A program made the translations under genes and the position numbers. Below are positions 36,366 through 45,656 of a DNA stretch of 64,000 nucleotides, piece after piece. How positions within the stretch are numbered: position 1 is the stretch's first letter; every line of letters starts with the position of its first letter. The notes beneath the pieces are model-generated. The model saw nothing but the letters and a program-made list of their open reading frames with translations. It was not told the DNA's origin and made no database searches. This stretch comes from CAYSWV01 sp964434865 (GTDB lineage Bacteria; Cyanobacteriota; Cyanobacteriia; Thermostichales; Thermostichaceae), in contig CAYSWV010000012.1 in the NCBI GenBank assembly GCA_964434865.1, positions 1-64,000 of the forward strand. Direction: 5' to 3'.

Positions 36366-37259
36366 ATGCAAATCCGTCGTCTTTCTCCGGCTCCTCCGAT
36401 CGTAGTTGATTCACAGGTTTATCAAGTTAACTTGCCTGGATCCAAGCCTGACAATATCTTAGAAGAAATTATTTGGCATAAAGAAGTTGAAGTTGAAAAG
36501 CTGCGAGAGCGGCTTCCCCTGGACTTACTTAAGAAACACATTCAGTCTATACCCCCGCCCCAGAATTTTCTAACGGCCCTGACGGCATCACCTCATCCTG
36601 TAGCCCTGATTGCAGAGGTTAAAAAAGCCTCACCCAGTAAAGGTATTCTCCGGCCTGACTTTGATCCTGTTGCGATTGCTCAAGCCTATGAAACAGCTGG
36701 AGCCAGTTGCCTTTCTGTATTAACCGATCGGAAATTTTTTCAAGGTAGTGGCGATTATTTAAAGCAGATCCGAGAGGCTGTGTCCTTACCCATCTTGTGC
36801 AAGGAGTTTATTCTATATTCCTATCAGATTCTCTGGGCTCGATCACTGGGAGCTGATGCTGTATTGTTGATCGCAGCTATTTTAAGTGATGCTGATCTAG
36901 CTTATTTCCTCAAGTTAATGCCAACTCTGGGTCTGACTGCTTTAGTAGAGGTGCATACTTTAGAAGAATTAGATCGAGTTTTAGCGTTACCCGGCTTGCA
37001 ATTGCTTGGGATTAATAATCGAGATTTAAAAACGTTTTCAGTGGATCTCAAGACAACCCAACAACTCATTCAAGCACGACACTCCCAATTAGCTGCCAAA
37101 GGCATCACAGTGGTTAGTGAATCAGGTATTCATACTCATGCCGATTTAGAGCAGGTTCAAGCTTGGGGAGTTCGGGCTGTGCTGGTGGGAGAGGCTTTAG
37201 TTAAACAACCTGATCCAGCTGCTGCCACTCGATCGCTATTGGGTACCCCAGGTGAATAA
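36366..37259 (+). CDS. trpC: Indole-3-glycerol phosphate synthase
   Basis: 297 residues, ATG start. TIM-barrel enzyme closing the indole ring in tryptophan synthesis. The N-terminal extension of about 30 residues before ILEEIIWHKEVEVEKLRE is usual in cyanobacteria. ALIAEVKKASPSKG (catalytic Lys), VLTDRKFFQGS, PILCKEFILYSYQ, GINNRDLKTF and VVSESGI are all present. Its stop overlaps the GTG of the next gene by 8 nt, indicating co-translation. It stands away from other trp genes, as often happens in this phylum. Confidence 0.96.
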   Translation: MQIRRLSPAPPIVVDSQVYQVNLPGSKPDNILEEIIWHKEVEVEKLRERLPLDLLKKHIQSIPPPQNFLTALTASPHPVALIAEVKKASPSKGILRPDFDPVAIAQAYETAGASCLSVLTDRKFFQGSGDYLKQIREAVSLPILCKEFILYSYQILWARSLGADAVLLIAAILSDADLAYFLKLMPTLGLTALVEVHTLEELDRVLALPGLQLLGINNRDLKTFSVDLKTTQQLIQARHSQLAAKGITVVSESGIHTHADLEQVQAWGVRAVLVGEALVKQPDPAAATRSLLGTPGE

Positions 37260-38349
37260 ACGCACGTTGATTTTGGGAGGCTATGGAGGAGTAGGTCAAG
37301 CGGTTGCTGAACAATTGCTCAACCATACTCAAACGGCGGTTGTGGTTGCAGGTCGGAATTTAGATAAAGCAGCCCACTATGCTAATCGTCTCAAAGCCCA
37401 ATTTACGGCGGCACGCATTGATTATGCCTACGCTGACGTTTTTGATCAAGCTAGCCTGAAAACTGCCTTTGACTCAGTTGATCTTGTTGTGGTCACTACA
37501 ACCACCCCTGACTGGATCCAGACTATTGTGGAGGCTGCTATTGCAACTCAAACGGATATGCTGGACATCTTTCTGCGTGGAGATGTAGTGGATAGCCTAG
37601 AGCCTTACCGAACTCAAATTATTGATCATGGCCGGATCGTGATCACTCAAGCTGGCTTTCATCCTGGGCTACCCGCTCCCTTTATTCGTTTTGCCAGTTG
37701 TGCCTTCGATCAGTATCAAGCAGCCAGAGTAGTGATGGCCATGAAGACCTGGTTTGAAAAGCCTGAGGCCACCCATGAGATCATTTATGAAGTTGCAGCT
37801 GCTAAAGCAACCCTTTTAAAAAATGGTGTCTGGCAACCAGCAACCCACCGTGATGCTCTCACTGTAGAATTTTCACAACACTTGGGATCTAAAACGTGCT
37901 ACCCCATACAAATGAGAGAACTTTATCCCCTGCAAGCTGAACTGGGTCTCCAGACAATGGGTGCTTATGTAGCTGGATTTAATGGGTGGGTTGATCAGGT
38001 TGTGTTTCCAGCCGCCGTTTTACTAAAACCGCTCCTTCAGCATAAAGCTTTGAATTTACTCGGTAAACTCATGTATTGGGGGATCCCAAGATCGGACTCG
38101 AGTGCTCTTGAACTAAGACTAGAAGCAACAGGTCTCAAAGATGGGCAGAGTAGAACTTTCACCTTATCTGCACAATCAGACAATGCTTTTGAATTTACAG
38201 CTCTAGCTGTTGTGGCCTGTTTGAAGCAGTATTTTGAGGGTAGTCTTGCAACCCCTAACCTTTACCTGATGGGTCTTGCTGTTGATCCACAAAGAATCAT
38301 TGATGATTTAAGGCAGATGGACGTTACAATTACAGAACAAATTGGTTAA
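37252..38349 (+). CDS. Saccharopine dehydrogenase-like NAD(P)-binding protein
   Basis: 365 residues starting with GTG at 37252 inside the end of trpC. Rossmann fold at the N-terminus: RTLILGGYGGVGQAVAEQLL, then AGRNLDKAAHYANRL and DLVVVTTTTPDW. Family members include saccharopine reductases and carboxynorspermidine synthases; the C-terminal substrate domain is too general to call. Coupling with trpC does not itself imply a role in tryptophan synthesis. The ABC ATPase gene follows 18 nt later, making a three-gene unit. Confidence 0.85.
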   Translation: MNKRTLILGGYGGVGQAVAEQLLNHTQTAVVVAGRNLDKAAHYANRLKAQFTAARIDYAYADVFDQASLKTAFDSVDLVVVTTTTPDWIQTIVEAAIATQTDMLDIFLRGDVVDSLEPYRTQIIDHGRIVITQAGFHPGLPAPFIRFASCAFDQYQAARVVMAMKTWFEKPEATHEIIYEVAAAKATLLKNGVWQPATHRDALTVEFSQHLGSKTCYPIQMRELYPLQAELGLQTMGAYVAGFNGWVDQVVFPAAVLLKPLLQHKALNLLGKLMYWGIPRSDSSALELRLEATGLKDGQSRTFTLSAQSDNAFEFTALAVVACLKQYFEGSLATPNLYLMGLAVDPQRIIDDLRQMDVTITEQIG

Positions 38350-38367
38350 ACATAGTTAGTGTTTCTT

Positions 38368-39126
38368 ATGACAGTAGCTTTGGATATTAAAGGCTTAACG
38401 AAGCGATACGGTAATCAAATCGCAGTTAATAATTTGAATTTAACGATTCCACTGGGAGAATTTTTTGCCCTGCTAGGCCCTAACGGAGCGGGAAAAACCA
38501 CTACACTTCGGATTGTTGCAGGATTACTGGCTCCTGATGAAGGTGATGTCCATCTACTGGATCACAGCATTACCCAGGCTACTCAAGCAGCCAAACAGGT
38601 GTTATCCTACCTGCCAGATGAACCAATGCTGTACAATAAACTACGACCATTAGAGTATTTGGAGTTTATTGCTGGGTTATGGGGTATTCCTGCTGCTGCC
38701 GCTGAACCCCAGGCTCAAGATCTACTGCAAAAATTAGATCTATGGGAGGCTCGAGGAGAGTATTGTGAAACTTTTTCAAGAGGTATGAAACAAAAACTAA
38801 CGCTTGCAGGTGCGTTTATTCATAACCCTCGAATCATTATTTTAGATGAGCCCTTAACAGGTTTAGATGCTGCATCGGCTCGGTTGGTGAAAGATATGCT
38901 CACAGATTATATTCAACAAGGTAATACTGTAGTTCTGACAACTCATATTATGGAAATTGCAGAACGAATGGCCCAGCGGATCGGAATTATCAACCGAGGC
39001 CAGCTGATTGCAGTCGGATCGCTGGATGAGCTACGGGCCAAGAGTCGCGAGAAAGGAACTTTAGAAGCTGTCTTTCTAGAGCTGATTCAAGCAACCTCAA
39101 GTGAGGAACAGGTTGAACCTATCTAA
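38368..39126 (+). CDS. ABC transporter ATP-binding protein (CcmA-type), no permease alongside
   Basis: 252 residues from the ATG at 38368; a GTG 9 nt earlier is possible. Walker A GPNGAGKTT (about 36-44), signature loop FSRGMKQKL (divergent from LSGGQ, as in many ABC-2 ATPases), Walker B IIILDEPLTGLD and switch His in LTTHIM. Export-type ATPases of this class pair with an ABC-2 permease, but the next gene is on the opposite strand and is a pentapeptide-repeat protein, so the permease must be encoded elsewhere. Likely co-transcribed with trpC and the saccharopine dehydrogenase-like gene. Confidence 0.92.
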   Translation: MTVALDIKGLTKRYGNQIAVNNLNLTIPLGEFFALLGPNGAGKTTTLRIVAGLLAPDEGDVHLLDHSITQATQAAKQVLSYLPDEPMLYNKLRPLEYLEFIAGLWGIPAAAAEPQAQDLLQKLDLWEARGEYCETFSRGMKQKLTLAGAFIHNPRIIILDEPLTGLDAASARLVKDMLTDYIQQGNTVVLTTHIMEIAERMAQRIGIINRGQLIAVGSLDELRAKSREKGTLEAVFLELIQATSSEEQVEPI

Positions 39127-39167
39127 CTTGATTAGAATAGTCTGTATTTGAATGGTTGATATTTAAA

Positions 39168-39986
39168 TTATGGAGATAGCGTGCCATCCGGCATCCGGGT
39201 CTCTTGTAAATGTGCCTTTTGCAGATGACGGGGATCAACGATAGCCCCCTGTAGGTTTGCTTGCTTGAGGACTGTTCCTTTTAAATTAGCGCCTTTTAAA
39301 TTAGCGCCTTTGAGATTGCATCCCGTCAAATCTGCTTGGCTTAGATCAACGCTTTCTAAATGTGCTGAGCTTAAGTTGGCATTCTGCATCTTGGCTTGCT
39401 TAAGTTCGGCTTGAGCTAACAGGGCTGAACTGAGATCAGCATTAGATAAGTCTGCCCAGTTGAGATAGATACTGCTCATATCCGCTTGTCGAAGTCGAGC
39501 AGAGGTGAGATCAGCTTCCCTCAAATAAGCCCAGGCTAGTTGAGATTGCTCCAGGTTAGCTGCTCTAAAACAGCTTGAATTTAAATGGCTGCGACTCAGA
39601 TTGATCCCGGATAAATGGGCACCAGGTAGTTGAATGCCTTCTAAATCGCTATCGCTGAAATCTCGACGACCGTTGCTGTAGTGATCTAGTAAATCTTGGG
39701 CTGCAACACTAGGGACCAATGGGTGATCAACAGGTGCTAGATCAGCAGGTGCAAGCCTAAGATCTGAATGAGTCTGAGTCCAAAGGCTTATTTTGCTTGG
39801 AAACTCTACTAAAAGACAAAGAGTTCCTTCTTCTAGGGTTTGAATGCATTGTTTAATGGCTATCGGTCGATCTTGACGACTATAAACTGACTGTTGGGAA
39901 AACAGGTGATTCAGGTAAGAAAGTATAGGCTGGCCTGAGCTAGCTGAGACATTAAAGGTTAACGCTTGAGATCGGAGAATAAACAT
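39168..39986 (-). CDS. Pentapeptide-repeat protein
   Basis: 272 residues, ATG start. The N-terminal ~105 residues are a globular region I do not recognise. About residues 110-255 consist of A(D/N)Lxx pentapeptides (e.g. LRQADMSSIYLNWADLSNAD), forming a right-handed quadrilateral beta-helix. No signal peptide or membrane helix. Such proteins are numerous in cyanobacteria and mostly of unknown function. Part of the repeat DNA is itself near-identical (AAATTAGCGCCTTTT units near 39290), so the array may vary in length. Confidence 0.88.
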   Translation of the reverse strand: MFILRSQALTFNVSASSGQPILSYLNHLFSQQSVYSRQDRPIAIKQCIQTLEEGTLCLLVEFPSKISLWTQTHSDLRLAPADLAPVDHPLVPSVAAQDLLDHYSNGRRDFSDSDLEGIQLPGAHLSGINLSRSHLNSSCFRAANLEQSQLAWAYLREADLTSARLRQADMSSIYLNWADLSNADLSSALLAQAELKQAKMQNANLSSAHLESVDLSQADLTGCNLKGANLKGANLKGTVLKQANLQGAIVDPRHLQKAHLQETRMPDGTLSP

Positions 39987-40376
39987 AATCTAATACCTAA
40001 CTAGATGAATATAGGTTGCCTAGAGTAGACAAGTTGACAGTCCTTAACCAAGACATCCACACCACAATGAGTACGGCTTAGACTCTCAATTGGATTTAAG
40101 ATCTCTTAAGAGTTTGACCAAGTACCGCAAGTCAACAGTGGTCGTTTAATTGCAGCCCTGCTCATATAGGTCAAAAGTTATTGTTAGAGTGGGTTATCAA
40201 GATCTAAGGCATCCTAATTGTGATGAGACTGTGGCCAGCGATGCTTGAAGCTATTGATCAAGTTTGTTAATGATCAAGTTTATTAACGCCATGACACTTC
40301 AGGTGCAAATTTTAAAAAATCAAAATGAAGTCTAGTTCTGTGAAGATGAATCATTAGCTTGATTGAAGAGTACCAT
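39987..40376. other. 390-nt intergenic region with a 16-bp tandem duplication
   Basis: No gene is supported. Near the right end is a 16-bp duplication, listed separately. The rest shows no clear promoter or RNA. Confidence 0.45.
40255..40286. repeat. Tandem duplication, two 16-bp units
   Basis: TGATCAAGTTTGTTAA (40255-40270) is followed directly by TGATCAAGTTTATTAA (40271-40286), one mismatch. Confidence 0.9.
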
Positions 40377-40846
40377 GTGCCTATCTGGATGATCGGTATA
40401 GCAATTGTGTTGGCNNNNNNNNNNNNNNNNNNNNNNNNNNNNNNNNNNNNNNNNNNNNNNNNNNNNNNNNNNNNNNNNNNNNNNNNNNNNNNNNNNNNNN
40501 NNNNNNNNNNNNNNTTTTCTCTATAGGCGTTGTTTGTGCTCTCTTCAGCATGCTTTGTGTTGCTAGTTTTCTCGGTTGGATGAAAGCTCAACGCTTTGCT
40601 CAAGCACTGGTTGCCAAGTATTTAAATGATCAGCGAGGTACTGCACCCGTATTAGAGCTAGTAACCTACTTCAATGAAAAATATGGACACTCTGAATTCT
40701 TTGTACTGCAAGCCATTCGGGCATTTTTTCTAGATCAATTAGTAGAGATCAATGAAAGTCAAGTGAGCTTAATTTCTGAGAAGTTCTACCATAGTCCTGT
40801 TTACAAGGTGATGACAAGCAGGAAATTTACTTATTATTGGCCTTAG
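40377..40846 (+). CDS. Small membrane protein gene interrupted by an assembly gap
   Basis: Left of the N run, a GTG at 40377 with GAAGAG upstream opens VPIWMIGIAIVLA, a hydrophobic start. Right of the gap the frame is open from its edge: FSIGVVCALFSMLCVASFLGW, a membrane helix, then a soluble helical part (KAQRFAQALVAKYLNDQRG) ending at the TAG/TAA near 40846. The two sides plausibly belong to one protein of one or two membrane helices and a ~85-residue cytoplasmic domain. The gap length of 100 is probably nominal, so frame continuity cannot be checked. Function unknown. Confidence 0.5.
40415..40514. other. Assembly gap (100 N)
   Basis: Exactly 100 undetermined bases, the conventional length for a scaffold gap of unknown size. 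Confidence 0.98.
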
Positions 40847-40928
40847 TACTACCCTCTAGCTGTGAAGTCTGGCACCAACTCGATCTTCATGCGACACTCA
40901 TAGGGGGTTTGTCTCACCAGTTAGAACT

Positions 40929-41936
40929 ATGACTAAAGCGAAAGATCGTTTCCTGCTTGATTTTGAGAAACCTGTAGCCGATCTAGAAGAAAAGATCGCT
41001 GAGGTCCGGGCCATGACCACCACTCAAACCGCCTCCGATCAAGTCCGGCAACTAGAAACTCAAGCTAGACAGCTCTTAGAAGAGATCTTTCGGCAATTAA
41101 CCCCGCTGCAACGCTTGCAAGTGGCTCGTCATCCCCGTCGGCCTACGACTCTAGATTATGTCCAAACCATTTGTGATAGCTGGTTTGAGTTACATGGTGA
41201 TCGTCACGGGCAAGATGATTCAGCGTTGATTGGAGGACTCGCCCAACTAGACGGACGTCCGGTGATGATCATTGGCCATCAAAAGGGTCGAGATACCAAA
41301 GATAATATTGCGCGTAACTTTGGTATGCCTAACCCCAGTGGGTATCGTAAGGCCCTACGGTTAATGGCTCATGCCAATCGATTTGGACTGCCGATCTTAA
41401 CCTTTATTGATACACCCGGTGCTTATCCAGGAGTGGCCGCTGAAGAAGAAGGTCAGGGAGAAGCGATCGCGGTCAACTTGCGAGAGATGATCAGTTTTGA
41501 AGTGCCTATCATTGTGACTGTAATTGGCGAAGGCGGATCAGGTGGAGCGCTTGCGATTGGAGTGGGCGATCGCATCCTAATGATGGAACATGCTGTGTAT
41601 TCTGTGATCTCACCTGAAGGCTGTGCAGCTATCCTCTGGAAAACCAGGGACAAGGCTCCACAAGCAGCAGAATCCCTTCGGATTACCGCTCAAGACTTAT
41701 ATGAATTGGGTATTGTTGATCGCATCATCGCCGAACCTATTGGAGCTGCCCATCGCACCCCTCTAGAAGCGGCCACCTTGCTAAGACAAGCTCTGATCTC
41801 AGAACTCGATGAGTTATCCCACTCTAGCGGGATGCAATTAAGAGAAAATCGCTATGCCAAGTTTCGAAAAATTGGGGTTTTCATAGAACAAAACTTGCCT
41901 TCATTAGCCCCAGACACCACTGCTGATGGCGAGTAG
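40929..41936 (+). CDS. accA: Acetyl-CoA carboxylase carboxyltransferase subunit alpha
   Basis: 335 residues, ATG start. With AccD it transfers the carboxyl from biotin to acetyl-CoA in the first step of fatty acid synthesis. Diagnostic stretches: RLQVARHPRRPTTLDYV, SWFELHGDRHGQDD, IGHQKGRDTKDNIARNFGMP, FIDTPGAYPGVAAEEEGQGE and VIGEGGSGGALAIGVGDRIL. The length is normal. Other acc genes are not in the window. pgk follows in the same direction after 88 nt with its own promoter-like element. Two HIP1 octamers lie inside the gene. Confidence 0.97.
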   Translation: MTKAKDRFLLDFEKPVADLEEKIAEVRAMTTTQTASDQVRQLETQARQLLEEIFRQLTPLQRLQVARHPRRPTTLDYVQTICDSWFELHGDRHGQDDSALIGGLAQLDGRPVMIIGHQKGRDTKDNIARNFGMPNPSGYRKALRLMAHANRFGLPILTFIDTPGAYPGVAAEEEGQGEAIAVNLREMISFEVPIIVTVIGEGGSGGALAIGVGDRILMMEHAVYSVISPEGCAAILWKTRDKAPQAAESLRITAQDLYELGIVDRIIAEPIGAAHRTPLEAATLLRQALISELDELSHSSGMQLRENRYAKFRKIGVFIEQNLPSLAPDTTADGE

Positions 41937-41970
41937 CTACAATTCCTCATCTTTTGCTGAACCCCCATCC

Positions 41971-41979
41971 TGGTACAAT
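41971..41979 (+). promoter_or_regulatory. Extended -10 promoter element for pgk
   Basis: TGGTACAAT matches the TGn extended -10 form, 46 nt before the pgk start. No good -35 lies at the normal distance. Confidence 0.45.
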
Positions 41980-42024
41980 GCTTAGGAAAATCTAAAGCTT
42001 TACAGCCGTTCAGGAGCAAGAGTC

Positions 42025-43263
42025 ATGCCTAAACAAAGCTTGGCCCAATTAGTGGCCTCTAATACTGATCTCACAGGTAAGAAAGTCCTTGTGCGGGCTG
42101 ACTTTAATGTTCCCTTGGATGATAACCGTGCTATTACTGACGATACCCGGATTCGAGCTGCCCTACCTACGATCCAGGCTCTGATTCAAGGGGGAGCTAA
42201 GGTGATCTTGACCAGCCATCTGGGCCGCCCTATTTCAAAGAATAAAGAAACTGGTGAAGTGACGATCAAAAAAGACGGTAATAGCCTAAGTCCTGTAGCT
42301 AAGCGCTTAGAAGAACTGTTGGGACAATCTATTGTTTTTGCTGAAGATTGTATCGGATCCCCTGCTGAAACTGCTGTGAATCAACTCCAGAATGGCCAGG
42401 TTGCTCTGCTTGAAAATGTCCGATTCTATCCTGAAGAAGAAAAGAATGATTCTGAATTTGCTAAAAAGTTAGCCTCATTGGCCGATATGTTTGTTAACGA
42501 TGCCTTTGGGACTGCTCACCGCGCGCATGCCTCTACAGCGGGTGTGACAGCTTATCTCCAGCCCTCAGTATCTGGCTATCTAGTTGAAAAAGAATTACAG
42601 TTTTTATCCGGTGCTATTGATACTCCCCAGCGTCCCTTAGCCGCTATCATTGGGGGTTCAAAAGTCTCGTCTAAAATTGGTGTGATTGAAACCCTCCTAG
42701 AAAAAGTAGACAAACTGCTATTAGGGGGAGGCATGATCTTCACCTTTTACAAAGCCCAGGGCATCAGCACTGGAAAATCATTGGTGGAAGAGGACAAAAT
42801 TGATCTGGCTACCGCTTTGATGCAAAAAGCAAAAGATCGAGGTGTGGAACTGTTATTACCTGTGGATGTGGTTGTGGCTGACAAATTTGCAGCAGATGCC
42901 GCCTCTCAAACGGTTTCGATTTCAGCCATTCCAGAAGCCTGGATGGGGTTAGATATTGGGCCTGACTCGGTTAAGGCTTTTCAGGCGTCGCTTCAAGGCT
43001 GTAAAACCGTGATCTGGAATGGACCTATGGGCGTGTTTGAATTTGACCGATTTGCTGCCGGGACTGAGGCGATCGCTAAGAGCTTAGCTGAGCTAACAGG
43101 TCAAGGCACAACAACCATCATTGGGGGCGGTGATTCAGTAGCTGCTGTGGAGAAAGCTGGATTAGCCGATAAAATGAGCCATATCTCAACTGGAGGTGGC
43201 GCTAGCTTAGAATTGCTCGAAGGGAAAGCACTCCCTGGAATTGTGGCCCTAACGGATAGCTAA
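42025..43263 (+). CDS. pgk: Phosphoglycerate kinase
   Basis: 412 residues; ATG with CAGGAG 8 nt upstream. Interconverts 1,3-bisphosphoglycerate and 3-phosphoglycerate in glycolysis and the Calvin cycle. Substrate-binding VLVRADFNVPLDD and TSHLGRP, AFGTAHRAHAST, IIGGSKVSSKIGV, the ATP-site stretch WNGPMGVFEFDRF, and GGGDSVAAVEKAG are all complete. Slightly longer than E. coli Pgk, with an insertion around NKETGEVTIKKDG. No oddities. Confidence 0.98.
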   Translation: MPKQSLAQLVASNTDLTGKKVLVRADFNVPLDDNRAITDDTRIRAALPTIQALIQGGAKVILTSHLGRPISKNKETGEVTIKKDGNSLSPVAKRLEELLGQSIVFAEDCIGSPAETAVNQLQNGQVALLENVRFYPEEEKNDSEFAKKLASLADMFVNDAFGTAHRAHASTAGVTAYLQPSVSGYLVEKELQFLSGAIDTPQRPLAAIIGGSKVSSKIGVIETLLEKVDKLLLGGGMIFTFYKAQGISTGKSLVEEDKIDLATALMQKAKDRGVELLLPVDVVVADKFAADAASQTVSISAIPEAWMGLDIGPDSVKAFQASLQGCKTVIWNGPMGVFEFDRFAAGTEAIAKSLAELTGQGTTTIIGGGDSVAAVEKAGLADKMSHISTGGGASLELLEGKALPGIVALTDS

Positions 43264-43448
43264 ACAGAGTCAAACCCGAGCCACTCCAGCTTTAGTCATC
43301 CAGAGCCATTAATCTTAGGTAAAACTCAGCAAAATAGTGGCAAATTAATAGATGATCTAGCTACTCTAGTCGTTGACTAGGGTAGTTTTAGTTTTGGTAT
43401 TGCTAGTTATAGCAAACATGTGTGTGGAGTTGATGAGGAGTTAAGGCT

Positions 43449-44192
43449 ATGGACTGGTTGAGTGTTTCCCTAAAGCTGTTAAAACGGTTTACTCCTATCT
43501 TAGTAGGCTGTGCTATCTGGGCTACGGGGGGCTGTGCTGTGACGTCTCCCTCAGCCTCTGGTGGAACTGATGAGATCAATTTGCGATTTGTGAATTTATC
43601 GCCAGGGATCTTACCCATTGCTTTAGCGCTAAATGGATTAGAAGTCACACCCAGAATTGGATTTCAGGCCGTTAGTGACTATGTGATGGTGTCTACGGGA
43701 GCCTATGACTTAAGCCTAAGAGCTACGAGTCGATCCCTCAGTCGAGCAGGGTCAATACCTGCAGGTAGTGAGTTGGGTATTCAATTTGTAGAATTTGAAG
43801 AAGGACCTAAAACCTACTCTGTGCTTGCGGTAGAGCAGCCTCAGCGAGTCACATTACTCCTGTTGCCAGAAACGGAACCCCCCGAGTTTGACAAGGCCAA
43901 AATCCGTTTTGTCAACGCTGTGCCTCAATCTACAGATTTTCAATGGCTGGATAGTCGAGATGAGACAGTGATCGGGCCAGCTGTTGAATTCAGTTCAGTT
44001 ACCCCTTACCAGTTAGTTGATCCGGGTCTCGTTAGCATTAGTGCAACTCATGAAGAACGAATTCTGGCCCAAAGTGATTTTACGCTTGAATCTTTCCGGG
44101 TTTATACCCTTTACACAACCGGTTTACTCAGTGGTGACCCTGAGGTTGAACAATTGTTAGTTGAAGAAGCTAAGGCCGACGAAATTTTGTAG
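43449..44192 (+). CDS. DUF4397-like lipoprotein
   Basis: 247 residues, ATG start. A signal with lipobox ATGGC (Cys about residue 29) leads into two domains of DUF4397 type. The first has NLRFVNLSPGILPIALALNG, VSDYVMVSTGAYDLSLRA and YSVLAVEQPQRVTLLLL. The second starts AKIRFVNAVPQSTDFQWLD and has TPYQLVDPGLVSISATH. The fold is beta-sandwich-like. Cell-surface lipoprotein of unknown role. A strong terminator-like structure follows. Confidence 0.82.
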   Translation: MDWLSVSLKLLKRFTPILVGCAIWATGGCAVTSPSASGGTDEINLRFVNLSPGILPIALALNGLEVTPRIGFQAVSDYVMVSTGAYDLSLRATSRSLSRAGSIPAGSELGIQFVEFEEGPKTYSVLAVEQPQRVTLLLLPETEPPEFDKAKIRFVNAVPQSTDFQWLDSRDETVIGPAVEFSSVTPYQLVDPGLVSISATHEERILAQSDFTLESFRVYTLYTTGLLSGDPEVEQLLVEEAKADEIL

Positions 44193-44269
44193 TCGGAGAG
44201 TTGATCCCAAAGAAAATCTTAAGAGCTGAGTAATTATTCTCACGATCTGCCACATTGATCTTCTAGACT

Positions 44270-44334
44270 AGACTGATTAACTCAACTAACACTAGTAGCG
44301 AAGTGTTATACGAGCTAACTGGCAGTCTTTTTTT
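44270..44334 (+). terminator. Rho-independent terminator after the DUF4397 lipoprotein gene
   Basis: An outer stem AGACTG/CAGTCT (44270-44275, 44323-44328) encloses an inner hairpin AACACT/AGTGTT (44289-44306) and is followed by seven T residues. Confidence 0.6.
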
Positions 44335-44441
44335 ATCTGTCTCTAGTGTCAGATGGGTACAAATGGCTACTCTAGACGATCTTTAACAGGGTTGCTTAAC
44401 CCAAGCAGGGTCCTAATCTATGGCGTTGTGAGGTGGGAGCA

Positions 44442-44666
44442 ATGACAAGCTACAAAGAAGCTAACGCAACTGGGGTGTTTAGGCTCATCAGGTTGATTGT
44501 TTTAATCGGTATGACGGGTGTGGTGATAGGAACTGTGTTCCACTGGTTGTGGAATGCCTGGTTAGTGCCCTCGCTTCATTGGGGACCGCTGGTGAATCTC
44601 TGGCGAACTGTGATGCGAGCCACGGAATTAGTGGCCTTTTTGACACTTTGGAGAGCTGTGAAATAA
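44442..44666 (+). CDS. Small membrane protein of unknown function
   Basis: 74 residues from the ATG at 44442, with GAGG about 9 nt upstream (a GTG 9 nt earlier is the alternative). One long hydrophobic stretch about residues 16-42 (LIVLIGMTGVVIGTVFHWLW) is followed by a second, weaker amphipathic one, and a short basic end. Aromatic residues cluster at the membrane boundary. I do not recognise it. The following membrane protein starts 48 nt downstream and may be co-transcribed. Confidence 0.6.
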   Translation: MTSYKEANATGVFRLIRLIVLIGMTGVVIGTVFHWLWNAWLVPSLHWGPLVNLWRTVMRATELVAFLTLWRAVK

Positions 44667-44714
44667 GCTTTAGCAAGCAACTTCAGCAGAGCTGTGTAGA
44701 GGATAACGTCATTC

Positions 44715-45500
44715 GTGAAAGCCACATCTCATCATCCCTGTTCTAGGACGGGCCAGCGGTCTCCAAAGCCATGGACTCAATATAGCTATCAAGCTAGCCA
44801 ACTCATTCGCTCACTGTTTGCTCAAGGGGTTTGGTTCGAGAACGGGGTTTATCAACCCGGAACCTCTCAATCACCTGGGTTGGTACTAGGAGCTGCCGTT
44901 GGTACTGTTAGCTTACTCATGGTGTGGAACTGGAAGCTGGCAGTTTCTCTGGCTATGGGAGCTAGCGTGATGATCTTAGTGCAATTAGTTCAACAATCTC
45001 AAGGTTCCCTACTGGGATTAGTAATGAGACGCGGGTGCCGCTCTACTGATGGCTCCATTATGAATCAGTCTGGTATTGGTCAGTCGGTTGTGAGCGGTTT
45101 GATTACTCTATTCCTGACTTATTTAATCACCTCAATTGCAGTTGAGCTACATAACCCCTGGCTAGCTCTGGGAGTAGGGCTGCAGCTCATGATGACACTG
45201 GTGATACTGCTCTTGAGTTGGGGGTGGCTACCGTCTCCATTGCCGTCCTACTCGCTCTATCACTCTGATCTCACAACGTCTGATCCGTTTAAACGATTAA
45301 GTGCTATTCATCAACTTCAAACGCTGCTCCAACAAAATGGTGCTAACGCTGAGGTGGATAAGTGGGTCACTGACTACTTAAAGTTAGCTTTAAACCGAGA
45401 ATCTGAGCCGGTGGTCAAAGCTGCCATCATTGAAGCTCTACAAATCAGGCGGCCTAACTCAGGTACCCAGAGGTCTACTCAAGATACAGTTTTATCCTAA
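44715..45500 (+). CDS. Polytopic membrane protein with HEAT-like C-terminus
   Basis: 261 residues, GTG start. A soluble N-terminus of about 50 residues precedes four predicted membrane helices (about 54-68, 74-90, 125-145 and 150-173). The C-terminal part contains DPFKRLSAIHQLQTLLQ and PVVKAAIIEALQIRR, which read like HEAT/armadillo-type helical pairs. That combination resembles conserved cyanobacterial proteins of unknown function. It lies between the small membrane protein gene and a strong promoter for the nucleotidyltransferase gene. Confidence 0.7.
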   Translation: MKATSHHPCSRTGQRSPKPWTQYSYQASQLIRSLFAQGVWFENGVYQPGTSQSPGLVLGAAVGTVSLLMVWNWKLAVSLAMGASVMILVQLVQQSQGSLLGLVMRRGCRSTDGSIMNQSGIGQSVVSGLITLFLTYLITSIAVELHNPWLALGVGLQLMMTLVILLLSWGWLPSPLPSYSLYHSDLTTSDPFKRLSAIHQLQTLLQQNGANAEVDKWVTDYLKLALNRESEPVVKAAIIEALQIRRPNSGTQRSTQDTVLS

Positions 45501-45510
45501 GCAGTAGGCT

Positions 45511-45520
45511 TTGGTATAAT
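45511..45520 (+). promoter_or_regulatory. Strong extended -10 promoter for the nucleotidyltransferase gene
   Basis: TTGGTATAAT contains a perfect TATAAT at 45515-45520 with a TGn extension. Predicted transcription start is near 45527, giving a leader of about 130 nt. Confidence 0.65.
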
Positions 45521-45656
45521 CTTGGCCTGCTGATTGCTCTCCAGATTGCACTACACTGACCTATTGGTATCTTTGCTTAGGTTTGGCCGTGGTTGGGTAA
45601 ATAGCAGTGTCTGCTCAAGTATCGGACCCTAGTCAGTTACGTTAAGGAGTTGCTCC

